Shown one piece after another: positions 17,101 through 25,355 of a stretch of 64,000 nt of DNA. Source of the stretch: Pseudoalteromonas sp. GCY (GTDB taxonomy: Bacteria; Pseudomonadota; Gammaproteobacteria; Enterobacterales; Alteromonadaceae); NCBI RefSeq assembly GCF_016695175.1, contig NZ_CP068023.1, forward strand, positions 1,042,501 through 1,106,500, written 5' to 3'. Position 1 is the first letter of the stretch. Each line of letters starts with the position of its first letter. A program made the position numbers and the translations under genes. Below the pieces are notes generated by a model. The model made no database searches and was not told where the DNA came from. It saw only the letters and a program-made list of their open reading frames with translations.

Positions 17101-18172
17101 CGGCGGATAGCTGTTTTATCAGGGTGAAGCGCACAGCATTTTCACTCTCTTGCTCAAACCGGTTGGCGATTAACTCTTTTGCAAACTGTGTGGGATAAAA
17201 CTCGACAAACTCTAACGTAACTTGACGCACTCTGGGTAAGGTATGCTCGCTTAGTGCACCAAGCATATTGAGATCTTTTTCTGTAAGCTTTGGTTGGCTG
17301 ACAATAATTTTAGGAAAGATACTCAGAATATAGAGTACTTCGGCATCAACTTGCTGACTGTTTTCAATGTCGTTCGCCTCTTCCAGCAAGGCCCACATGT
17401 AAGCGCGAATAAAGGTGGGGCGTTGATGTATTAAGATCTCTAAAATATCGACAGTTGCCTGATAGGGCATGTTGTCAGACTCAAGCAGCTCAATAAGTTT
17501 GGCGATAAGCTCTGCGTCTAATTCTGGGTCGACCTCAAAGTTGTTTAAGGTTGCGACCATATTGACGAGTGCACGGATCAAACCATGACGAATATGTTGA
17601 TTTTGGCTATGGTCGAGTAAATTTAAGCAAAACGGTTGTAAATCTAAGCGTTGCCAGGCATTTTCTAGGGTATCGTGGTGTGCGCGTAAATATCGATTAG
17701 TTAAGGCACCAAGTTTGGCGATTAAAAACTTAATCTGTTGTTCAATCGCGGCAACTTGATGTTGATATCGAGCAACTACAGCGCCTTCGTCAAACCATCG
17801 TGAAAATGCTTTTTTGTCTTGCTCTAATACGACTTTAGTCGCCCCTAGCTCCTGAGCGTAGGCGATAATATGTAGCTCTTTTTCGCTGGCAAATTCAGAC
17901 TTAGCAATGCGCTGTACAAATCCGGTGTGGGATACCTCGACCAGCAAGATTTGTTCATGTAAGGTCTCAATCTTATGCCTCAAAAAGGCGATAGATTGAA
18001 GCACGAGCCAGTCGGTTTCATCCTCGTTTTCAGGGCGATTGTAGAGTAGTTCCCATGCACATAATTCGTCGATCAACGCACTGTATTTATGTTGATACAG
18101 GTTCAGCCAAAACTTTTCAGTTTCGGCAAAAAATAAGGCTTCTAATTGACTCTTTAAGGCTTTAGCGCTCAT
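14105..18172 (-). CDS. PgsB/CapB-like poly-gamma-glutamate synthetase with long helical N-terminal extension
   Basis: The product has 1355 residues. Residues 1 to about 680 are mostly alpha-helical and HEAT-like; a transmembrane helix follows (about 695-713), and then a Mur-ligase-like domain. The ATP-binding loop GGWGTRGKSG is at about 733-742, followed by TGCEAML and WECMGLNPRYV segments like those of PgsB (CapB). PgsB activates the gamma-carboxyl of the growing chain with ATP and adds glutamate. Known PgsB proteins are about 390-400 residues, so the N-terminal part and the long C-terminal helical tail are additions. It is the last gene of the operon and overlaps the previous gene by 11 bases. 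The family is clear; the polymer is inferred. Confidence 0.75.
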   Translation of the reverse strand: MSAKALKSQLEALFFAETEKFWLNLYQHKYSALIDELCAWELLYNRPENEDETDWLVLQSIAFLRHKIETLHEQILLVEVSHTGFVQRIAKSEFASEKELHIIAYAQELGATKVVLEQDKKAFSRWFDEGAVVARYQHQVAAIEQQIKFLIAKLGALTNRYLRAHHDTLENAWQRLDLQPFCLNLLDHSQNQHIRHGLIRALVNMVATLNNFEVDPELDAELIAKLIELLESDNMPYQATVDILEILIHQRPTFIRAYMWALLEEANDIENSQQVDAEVLYILSIFPKIIVSQPKLTEKDLNMLGALSEHTLPRVRQVTLEFVEFYPTQFAKELIANRFEQESENAVRFTLIKQLSADRFCQHDFSFLLWQRVLTGDFSMPLKRLALEQSARIMLNMQLESDQVDLCFKRFIDTLNDCLSNETSIAVCRYITRAREQLGSFYHQAIIAQLNASLEANEQSDALATWSRDELGRSLSYIAQRGQSLNASKTKAGWRIQQGYRQARRLWRVIHEIRQPSTDKRQSYSHTKAKKPSVSIHVPSCTTAEISETKVPGELLFNIAEQTSRPHLPLLDFLLSVLTNDHSKEDAKTYTPDGILAVTPPSTLWRRLKAYWTITWQFAELDRLRKGNELEQGKYLDALNTLGFSLRFSAYGDIAETSFPVAKDIQQLYTRSGATSALLTIWSSFKEYVDAIYQNSISQLVFFVLAFISYFWTRHIYVSKRIKQNRKHIPVSIGGWGTRGKSGTERLKSALFSSLALRVVSKTTGCEAMLIYSKISGEQYEIPLFRPFDKASIWEQADVLHFAKQVKADVFLWECMGLNPRYVKILVRWMKDNFATITNAYPDHEDILGPTGLDVAKEMSAFLGYNTQVFTAEQNMASVLNLAAEQKNTSLIQIHWGDGYQITPDILAKYPYVEHPDNIALVCKMAQYIGINKDYVFKETASRVIPDVGVLQQFTTAKIGAISQSFINSMSANERLATIENWKRLNIVEQGKQGQIVALINNRNDRVARSQVFANILANDLHFDAVVVIGTNIDGFFKYFMVALENLLHNIFSNNDHNALRDLLTRFRLTLSRDALIASLNTTADKLPESAFSSIDSLQSQLNNEDDTHRLTLKRFEAWTIAQSLLEAEDLSTMLSQTTALAEQLATLKCTLVHDSDIKPDALNQVIAKQALPNEHQIIVGMQNIKGAGLGYVYMWQKWQLFNQHCERLSRRSVTQTEFRNGLSRILQQEELSALECQYLADKLDLFEALPNAQSEFSQAELTQIKRKLEQQTQRLESKDNTQARSPLTRFLSKLVESFLDAGAAVKRKKIAIQVYKDIADFRITIEKATLILSELNRSQKPGWLKLQNGKRRKK

Positions 18173-21100
18173 GTAAATCTTGCTCTAATAAATGACTTAG
18201 CTGTAACGATTCAAAAATAATTTCGTCGTGAGCATAGGGGGCAAAAGCGGTTTGCTGTACATTGCCTAAACGTACTTGGAGTCCGACCTGATGGGTGTTG
18301 TTAAACCAGTCTTGAGTCCAAGTTACGCCTAACCAACCTGCGGTGTTATGACTAAAGTCAAAACCCGTTTGCCAACCCAATTGAGTTAAGTACTGCCATG
18401 TTGGATTGGGGCGGTTCTGATCGGCAAATACATAGCTTGATGTTAATCCTGCATGGAAAATATGTCCTTGATAAAATTGATACCAATCAAATGAAAACAG
18501 TGCATTGTCGAGCGTTTGCCAATCTTGATTTGATGTCAGTGTAACGCCGGAGCTGAAGTAACTATCAACCCAAGGCTGATAGCGCAGCCCAGCATGTGCT
18601 TGCCAGCCGTGCTTGTGATTATTACGGTAAAAGGTGTACATATCAGGGCCAATTTGCTCGTCTGCAATAAACTCTTCTTTGCTGATACTGGTGTACTTGT
18701 AAAAAGGCTGCCACCACCAAATGCTTCTAAAACCGCTGTTATAACGGTGAATTTGGCCAAACTTTGCCGAAATATTAGAGCTTAAATGGGTTTCACTGAT
18801 AGCCGTTGCATCCTGCCAACGATTACGTACCCTCGCTTCTGCAAACCAGTTCGACTGCTGCGAGAGCCAATCATATTGACCATTGATAGAGAAGGTGTCT
18901 TGGTGATGATTATCCATCGTGTAGAAAGTATCGATACGGTACCAGTTATTCTCATCCTTCACTCTCAATGATAAACCTAAATCGAGTGTGGTACGGCTAG
19001 GGCTAGGCTCTGTTGTCTGTACAATGTCATCGTTATCAATATTCAAAAAGCCTTCGACGCCAGTGCGACTTTCATCAGTTTCAATGCGAGCTTGCTGAAA
19101 TACTGGCTCAGTACTTGTTGGTGTTAACTGTTGTTTGGCTTTTAAGAACATTGGCACTTCAGGTACTAGGTTAACGCGATGCAATGTTGGACTTAACGTC
19201 CAGATAGACATGCGTGCTAACGTTTGCTGTTGTTGGCCGGTTAGTGAGACTTGTCCTGCCGGGTGAAAATAGGTGGCTTCATTTCTAATACCATCGGCAA
19301 AGGTTTCAATTTTAATCAGACTATCTCGAGTTAATTTTGCCGTGATTGGGGTTGCTTCATCAGAGCGATAAAAAATCTGCCTCGTATCCAACGGGATATC
19401 ATGCCATTGACCTTGATTGAAGTATTGCGGACGTACGCTCACACTTTGCCCCGATAAAGGGTTGAGCCAACGCAATTGCAGCAGCCCTTGGCGCGTTTCG
19501 ATTTGTTTAATACCGTAATAGAGCGGTTGCATTGGTTGCAGCGAGATCACATCACCTTGATTTGGCCCCACCAGCTCCACATTAGCAGGCGGTGCTACTA
19601 TTTGTTTGGCAGAAGAGTAGGCAAACTTAACTCTTACTTGAACTTGTTGGTACTCAGAAAAATCAATAGTCAGTATCTCGTTTGCTCTGAGCGGCAGGCC
19701 TGATGGCTGGTTTTCTGTGAGGTGTACGGTAATTTGGTCACCAACGCTTTGCGCCGCAAGCGTATCGACCTTAACCTTTTGTGTGCCAACATAGCTTGTG
19801 TATTGTTCAGCGGCGAGCCATTGACCATAGCGCATCAAGCGGGCATATAAATCGGTTAAAACGGCATCACCCGATAAGCTCGGGTGCAGACGTTGAAGGA
19901 CCCTGTTGTAGCTTTCGTTAGACAATGTTTGCTGACTCAATTGATACAAGGCATTTATCGCGATTTCTTTAGCGCTGAGTTCGTCGGCTATGCGCGTATC
20001 AGCGCTACTAACCAAGTGTGCAGACTTATCTGCAAAAGCCGGAGTATTAGCGGTTTCTGGTTGCACTCGGATCTCTACAAACAACTCATTACTACTGAAA
20101 AGTGTGAGGCTTTCATTTGCCGCTAATTGAATATATTGCTGCGATGCAATAGATAATCGAGTCGTTTGTGGCTGCAATTGTAAGTTTGCTGCGATATCAC
20201 TAAATATGGGTAAAAGCCGGGTTTTGGTGTCGTGTTCATACAGCAGCCATTGGGTATTTTTGTATTCTTGTCCTTGGTACGCAGCACGAGCACTCAGCTT
20301 TACCGTCAAAGGCGTTTTAGCAACCAATTTGATAGGCTTATCCGAACTTAGCGGGTACAGCTCAGTTTGATTATCCAGTGACTCCACGACTTGTAGCCCA
20401 TAGTGAGTGAGGCTGTATTGTGGTTGGGTAAGTTCGTTTGTTTGAATTGCCGCGACTCGTTCGGCCTGTTTTGGAGTTAATACCATTTGCTGGCTTGTCC
20501 ACAGCGCTTCTTGCTGAAGCCCGGAGTCAAGTAGGTATGTCAACAGGATATCATCGCATTGATATTGCGTGATATCGGTCTCGTGGGCAGCGCATAATAG
20601 GCTAGCTTGGATATACTCATTCAGTGCTAAATACCTCGTGAGTAGCTCATTGGCAGCGTATTCTCTTAAAGATTGAGCGGTACTTTTTAGCAGCGATTTT
20701 AGTAACACCTCGGCGTTTCCACTGCGTTCTAGCTGAGTCAAAATAGCAATATTAAGTTGCCAAGCCATTAAGGTAACTTGCTCACTATGACCACTCAAAT
20801 ACGGCTTCAGTTTCGCAAGCGCCATGAGTGGTTTAGTCTTTGCTGCCATTTGCAGCTCCGCAAGTGCTTTGGTGGCGGTAAATTGGTCATGGCTGTCTGC
20901 CTTAATGCTTATTTCCGGCGCACTCAGCCCGCTAAGAGATAAATAGTAAGTGTCCGCTCGATTTTGTTTGCTTCTTGCCAGCAGACCTTGAACCAGTGCC
21001 CCTTGGCCTAGTGCCTCCTGCGTCATGGTCAAAAAGTCGGGAAATGGTTGTAAGCGGTTTACTGCTACAGCGATATCAAGCGCTTGCTTAGCCCCTTCAA

Positions 21101-22385
21101 TCGTCACAACTTTGGATGCTGGATTTATGTGTAGGGTAAGTCTTTGAAAATCACTGCTAGGCGCAACAAGCAGCGTATGTTGGCCATGCTCGTTGGTGAT
21201 GGTTAAGCGCTCTTGCGTTTTTGCTCGAACATATAAGGTAATTGCATTATCAATTCTCAGTATATTCTCAAGATGATAGTTAAGTGGCTGAGACGATGTT
21301 ATGTAATTGACTCGCTGAGCGCTCGAGGTGAGCAGCACTTGCCCAGCGGAGCTGCGGCTGCCCAGCGTCACTCCGCTTAGGGAAACATGATGAGTGAGCG
21401 GTTGAGGGGAGCTTGGCGTTAAAAAATACACCGTAGAGGCAATATCGTTAAGCATTTGCTTACGTTTGACCGCCAACGCCGTGTCAGTAGCGCTAAAAGT
21501 GAGTGGAGAAGTATCACCATTCATGTAAAGGGCGCTAAGCTGCTCGTTCAGCTGTTTATTCCAATACGGATTAAATAGCGACTCTTGCTGCTTTATTCCC
21601 ACATTGTCGTCGTAAATACCACGGTGCATTTGTAGTAAGTTAAGGTAGACAGGCACCGTCGTTGTGATAGTGAGATAACTACCTTGCGGGACGGTAATAT
21701 AATCTTGGTTAGACAAGCCGACTTTAGGCTCAAGATACTCATCCGCTTGGATATCTGATATTGCAATGGTGCTGATAACCTCACCGTTGACTTTAATTGT
21801 GACAGTACCATTTTGCGCAATCGCGTGCAGATCTTTTCGAACCTCTAGTTTGAGTTTTTTGGCGTGCTCAAAGAACACGCTTGTCACTTGTGTAGGTTGT
21901 AAGTGAAACCAGCGCTCTGTATCTTGCGCTAATTGCAGTGTTTGGTCGTCAAGCCCTGGCAGTTTGAGCGCTCTTCGATACGGATCTCTATGGCTGTGCA
22001 TGCTGCCTTGCCAAAGCGCAAGAGATTGAACGTTATCACCGGTGTAAGCAACCTGAATTAAGCGGTTTTGTGCTGTTGCACTCAGTTGGCAACGGGATTG
22101 AATACATAACCAATCGGACGTTGGAATGGCACGTCGTAGCTCCGGGGTTTCCCCTGCAAAAAATTCGAATGTATCGAGGGCACTTGGTGTTGTGACTAAC
22201 CACGCGTGACTTGGCAAAAACAGCCACGCTTTTTGCTGCGGTGCAAAGTGCTTGTTAGCGTTGGCTTGAGTAAATTGCATACGTGACAGATCAACCCATT
22301 GGGCAGCCGTTTGTATCCCTATCTCATTGGCTCGGGATATCGTTGCAAACAGCAGTAGTGTTATTATAAAAGTGATTGCACGCAT
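18162..22385 (-). CDS. Large secreted protein with predicted C-terminal outer-membrane barrel (polymer export candidate)
   Basis: The product has 1407 residues. A signal peptide (MRAITFIITLLLFATISRA) starts a long mixed beta and helical periplasmic part, with a TPR-like helical stretch around 470-650. From about 1140 the sequence shows alternating polar/aromatic strands with Trp- and Tyr-rich girdles, ending without a helical tail, as in outer-membrane beta-barrels. No family is recognised. It lies between the hydrolase-like gene and the PgsB-like gene with overlaps of 22 and 11 bases, so translation is probably coupled. I infer a role in passing the polymer through the outer membrane, comparable in logic to BcsC or AlgK/AlgE. 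Confidence 0.5.
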   Translation of the reverse strand: MRAITFIITLLLFATISRANEIGIQTAAQWVDLSRMQFTQANANKHFAPQQKAWLFLPSHAWLVTTPSALDTFEFFAGETPELRRAIPTSDWLCIQSRCQLSATAQNRLIQVAYTGDNVQSLALWQGSMHSHRDPYRRALKLPGLDDQTLQLAQDTERWFHLQPTQVTSVFFEHAKKLKLEVRKDLHAIAQNGTVTIKVNGEVISTIAISDIQADEYLEPKVGLSNQDYITVPQGSYLTITTTVPVYLNLLQMHRGIYDDNVGIKQQESLFNPYWNKQLNEQLSALYMNGDTSPLTFSATDTALAVKRKQMLNDIASTVYFLTPSSPQPLTHHVSLSGVTLGSRSSAGQVLLTSSAQRVNYITSSQPLNYHLENILRIDNAITLYVRAKTQERLTITNEHGQHTLLVAPSSDFQRLTLHINPASKVVTIEGAKQALDIAVAVNRLQPFPDFLTMTQEALGQGALVQGLLARSKQNRADTYYLSLSGLSAPEISIKADSHDQFTATKALAELQMAAKTKPLMALAKLKPYLSGHSEQVTLMAWQLNIAILTQLERSGNAEVLLKSLLKSTAQSLREYAANELLTRYLALNEYIQASLLCAAHETDITQYQCDDILLTYLLDSGLQQEALWTSQQMVLTPKQAERVAAIQTNELTQPQYSLTHYGLQVVESLDNQTELYPLSSDKPIKLVAKTPLTVKLSARAAYQGQEYKNTQWLLYEHDTKTRLLPIFSDIAANLQLQPQTTRLSIASQQYIQLAANESLTLFSSNELFVEIRVQPETANTPAFADKSAHLVSSADTRIADELSAKEIAINALYQLSQQTLSNESYNRVLQRLHPSLSGDAVLTDLYARLMRYGQWLAAEQYTSYVGTQKVKVDTLAAQSVGDQITVHLTENQPSGLPLRANEILTIDFSEYQQVQVRVKFAYSSAKQIVAPPANVELVGPNQGDVISLQPMQPLYYGIKQIETRQGLLQLRWLNPLSGQSVSVRPQYFNQGQWHDIPLDTRQIFYRSDEATPITAKLTRDSLIKIETFADGIRNEATYFHPAGQVSLTGQQQQTLARMSIWTLSPTLHRVNLVPEVPMFLKAKQQLTPTSTEPVFQQARIETDESRTGVEGFLNIDNDDIVQTTEPSPSRTTLDLGLSLRVKDENNWYRIDTFYTMDNHHQDTFSINGQYDWLSQQSNWFAEARVRNRWQDATAISETHLSSNISAKFGQIHRYNSGFRSIWWWQPFYKYTSISKEEFIADEQIGPDMYTFYRNNHKHGWQAHAGLRYQPWVDSYFSSGVTLTSNQDWQTLDNALFSFDWYQFYQGHIFHAGLTSSYVFADQNRPNPTWQYLTQLGWQTGFDFSHNTAGWLGVTWTQDWFNNTHQVGLQVRLGNVQQTAFAPYAHDEIIFESLQLSHLLEQDLHER

Positions 22386-23116
22386 TTAGTAAACTGCTCT
22401 AGTTGTTGATTGTTATTAATTAATTGCTTTCTTGTTTGATAGCTTAGCTCAATATGGATAAAGCTATATTCAGGAAGCGCAAGCTGATGCATGATATTTT
22501 GCGTCCCGCCAAGTTCTTGCACTTCTTGAGGGTAAATCAGCGCCCGATAACCTTGCTTAACAAGACAAGACTTCAACTTCCATAGCGTGTCGTCATTTGT
22601 TTTGCCTTGGCTCAAAATTATTTCGCTTAGTTTACCGCCGTCGGTTTTTCGTTTTTTCTGACTAAATCCATGTATTTGGAACACTTTTGCTGTTGGGTGT
22701 AAAGATGTAAAAGCTACGATAGCTGAAGCGTGAATATTGTGAGGTTGCTTGGCGTAATCATAGCTTTTTGTTGTGTCATTGTTATCGTATCTGTGTTTTG
22801 TGTTGTTCAGTAACACTTGGCAACTGTGCTGGAAAATGTGCTCACCAATGGTCAGCGTATGTTTATCATGAAATCGATGTGGAACAGACACCACGCAAGG
22901 CCGATGTTTTGGCGCATAAGTGACTTCGCCATGCGCATCACTTTGAGGCTTTGGCGTCAATGTAAATTGCTCTGCTTGGTGCGTAAATTGCCAGCCATCA
23001 AGCGCTACAGGTTGGTTAAACCATTGCGCCATCTTGCTGTTGTTGGGAACCGCAGCGTTAACATTCAATGACAAGCACAATGCAATGTAAAGTGCGTAGC
23101 GACTAAGGCGTCTCAT
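22364..23116 (-). CDS. Secreted protein with zinc amidohydrolase-like motifs
   Basis: The product has 250 residues with a signal peptide ending near NVNAA (residue 22). Three spaced motifs, SVPHRFHDKHT (His80), VFQIHGF (His149) and FIHIELSYQTRK (Glu223, Arg229), recall the metal- and substrate-binding segments of N-formylglutamate amidohydrolases and phage poly-gamma-glutamate hydrolases (PghP). A glutamyl hydrolase would fit a poly-gamma-glutamate operon, trimming or releasing chains in the periplasm. This is motif reading from memory and no homology was computed. The gene overlaps both neighbours by 14 and 22 bases. Confidence 0.5.
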   Translation of the reverse strand: MRRLSRYALYIALCLSLNVNAAVPNNSKMAQWFNQPVALDGWQFTHQAEQFTLTPKPQSDAHGEVTYAPKHRPCVVSVPHRFHDKHTLTIGEHIFQHSCQVLLNNTKHRYDNNDTTKSYDYAKQPHNIHASAIVAFTSLHPTAKVFQIHGFSQKKRKTDGGKLSEIILSQGKTNDDTLWKLKSCLVKQGYRALIYPQEVQELGGTQNIMHQLALPEYSFIHIELSYQTRKQLINNNQQLEQFTKCVQSLL

Positions 23117-25355
23117 TTTGCCACCAGTTTAATGTTGCATCAGGCTGTTCATGTTCCTCCAGTACACTTATCCAAACATCATGTGAAAAGCGAAGCGTCA
23201 TGGTTTTAGGCGATATTAAGTCTTGAAACAGCGGCAAAGTAATACTTGGGTACTCGTACAGCTCTGCGTGATTAGGGTTAAAAAACATCCTCGTTTGTGC
23301 TGGGTTTGGGTGTAGGACAAAGTGTTTAGCTAAAATAGTGTATTCATCGCTTGGGGTGATTACCTTAGTGCTATCCAGAGTGGTTGCTACCGTGATTTCA
23401 TCTTGAGGAGCGGCACTAAACACTTTGACGACCAAAGCGTTAGGTTGCAGGTTATTCTCACTAACAGCAACAGTGAGCGGCGTTGCTTTCGCTACTTTGT
23501 ACAGGCGGATCTTCCGCACGGTTCTTGGGATCCCTTGATTGATGAAAAGAGCTTGGGTATTAGCTAACTCCTCTATTTGTAAGCTGTTTAGCGGAACTTC
23601 AAATAGCGTTGGTTTACGCTTTTGCTTCACAATCACACTGCTTGGGTAGCTTGTCGCTTCACCGAGCTTAAAGAGTGCAGATTTAGCTACCTGACGATAT
23701 TCAAACTCCATTTGCGGTACTGAGTTATCAAAGTAAGCTTGCTCAATGGGCACCAACGCGATATCCGATACAGCTAAACGCTGATCTAAGTCTTTGGAGC
23801 GGTATTGAGGTAGCAACTCAGGTACTTCTGGTGGCGCTTCAAATAAGCGCACCGATGCTATCTGTTTTTGTGTATGAAAGAGGTAATGGTTATCGGCCTT
23901 TTGGCTAAACCATGCGTCAATACCCTGATAAGTTGGACTTTCAGGGTCACACACTGGGTCGCAACGATGGCTCAGGTAATTAAATGTTGGGCTGCGGGCT
24001 TGCAGCTTCACCATCGCGTTTTCGGCTTCAATTTTGATTTGATTAACGTTATCTGGTATTGCCAAATAACGCTTCTCTGCGGTCGGCAAGGCTTGACGCT
24101 CTGTGGTTTCAGTTATCAGTCTATCGTACAAAGCTTGCTCCGCCGTTGCGGTAAAAACATAGTCCTTGATCCGCTCATTATTGCTATAGAGGCTCACGGA
24201 GAGAGTGCTGCCAGTGGGTGCGCGCCACTCCAAAGCGATATCGCTTTTAGGAGAGACTTGATAGTAAACCGGCGTTTGCGCGTTGAGCATGTAATAATAA
24301 CTATGCAGCGGGACTATTGGGTCGACGCCATTGCTAAATATCCGAATACTGGTGGGGGCGTTTGCGCTAATGGTAACAAGGCCAGCTGGTAAGTTGCTTA
24401 GTTTAGCTTGGGTAGTGGATAGCATCTTAGGCGTTAGTCGCTTTGGCGCATCGAGTTGGCGTAAATCATGCCAAACAAAAGTGAGATTTGCATTCTCTGG
24501 ATGGCTTAATAAATATTCCGTGTTTTCATAGACGCGAAAACTGGCGTTCAGCTGCTCAGAAATAAACAAACTGTCTAAATCTAGCTGGGTCGAAAAATCA
24601 TGATTAAGCACATTGTAGGGGAGTGACTCGTATAACAAGTCAGCACGAAAGTCGATGTTGGGCACGCCCTGTGGCGCTAGCTTTTGCCAATCTAACATGA
24701 CCGAATTGTATTTTTCTTCGTTGGTTAATGCGTTTTCGCCTATGGTGTGGTAATTCGTCATGCGCTCACGCCACTCGGTTGGCCTTTTCAGCCATGCTTT
24801 GGCGGGGTCGGTAATACTGTTACTAGTTTGGGCATGGACGCGTACCACCACGCCTTTAAGCTGAGCATTTTCTGGTATCAACTTTAACGTGATAGTCGTA
24901 GCTTGTTGTAACTCTTCACGATTTAAATAAAAGGATTGCCCAGACGCCACTGCCAACGCTTTACGGTTTTCAATGATCTGTTTTACCTGTTGCTGAAAGT
25001 CGTTCGAGGCGGCTTTAGCTGCATGGTGATAAGTACCGCGATAAATAATGGCTCCTTTTGCATCAAGTAACTGATATTCAATAGCATAGTTGACAGGCTG
25101 ATCATCCAGCGGCTGAAATTCGAATATCCCATTGGACAACACCCGAACAGATATGGTCCGAGACGCAGAAAAGGAAAACTTCAGTGCACTGTCGGTCTTT
25201 AGCCAATGAACATTGGAGCGGATATTAAACAGAGTCGAGGTATTTGAAGGCTCCGCCGATTTTACCCAAACAAATAAAGTGACGGCGAACCAAACAAAAA
25301 GTAGCAGCAAAGCCGTAAAAATAGCAAATCGTAATATCTGCTTAATCCAGTACAT
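23103..25355 (-). CDS. Membrane-anchored periplasmic protein of the polymer operon, unknown fold
   Basis: The start at 25355 (MYWIKQILRFA) is chosen because GAGGGG lies four bases upstream and the 14-base overlap with the preceding gene resembles the other overlaps here; in-frame ATGs at 25367 and 25382 are possible. The 750-residue product has one N-terminal transmembrane helix (about 6-30) and a large beta-rich periplasmic part with several Ig-like stretches. I recognise no catalytic motif. Its position between the PgsC-like and hydrolase-like genes suggests a structural or bridging part of the export machine. Confidence 0.5.
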   Translation of the reverse strand: MYWIKQILRFAIFTALLLLFVWFAVTLFVWVKSAEPSNTSTLFNIRSNVHWLKTDSALKFSFSASRTISVRVLSNGIFEFQPLDDQPVNYAIEYQLLDAKGAIIYRGTYHHAAKAASNDFQQQVKQIIENRKALAVASGQSFYLNREELQQATTITLKLIPENAQLKGVVVRVHAQTSNSITDPAKAWLKRPTEWRERMTNYHTIGENALTNEEKYNSVMLDWQKLAPQGVPNIDFRADLLYESLPYNVLNHDFSTQLDLDSLFISEQLNASFRVYENTEYLLSHPENANLTFVWHDLRQLDAPKRLTPKMLSTTQAKLSNLPAGLVTISANAPTSIRIFSNGVDPIVPLHSYYYMLNAQTPVYYQVSPKSDIALEWRAPTGSTLSVSLYSNNERIKDYVFTATAEQALYDRLITETTERQALPTAEKRYLAIPDNVNQIKIEAENAMVKLQARSPTFNYLSHRCDPVCDPESPTYQGIDAWFSQKADNHYLFHTQKQIASVRLFEAPPEVPELLPQYRSKDLDQRLAVSDIALVPIEQAYFDNSVPQMEFEYRQVAKSALFKLGEATSYPSSVIVKQKRKPTLFEVPLNSLQIEELANTQALFINQGIPRTVRKIRLYKVAKATPLTVAVSENNLQPNALVVKVFSAAPQDEITVATTLDSTKVITPSDEYTILAKHFVLHPNPAQTRMFFNPNHAELYEYPSITLPLFQDLISPKTMTLRFSHDVWISVLEEHEQPDATLNWWQNETP

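Noticed and set aside
23868..24392. 174-codon open frame opposite the membrane-anchored protein gene
   Set aside because: Antisense shadow of a well-supported gene; composition is typical of a non-coding frame.
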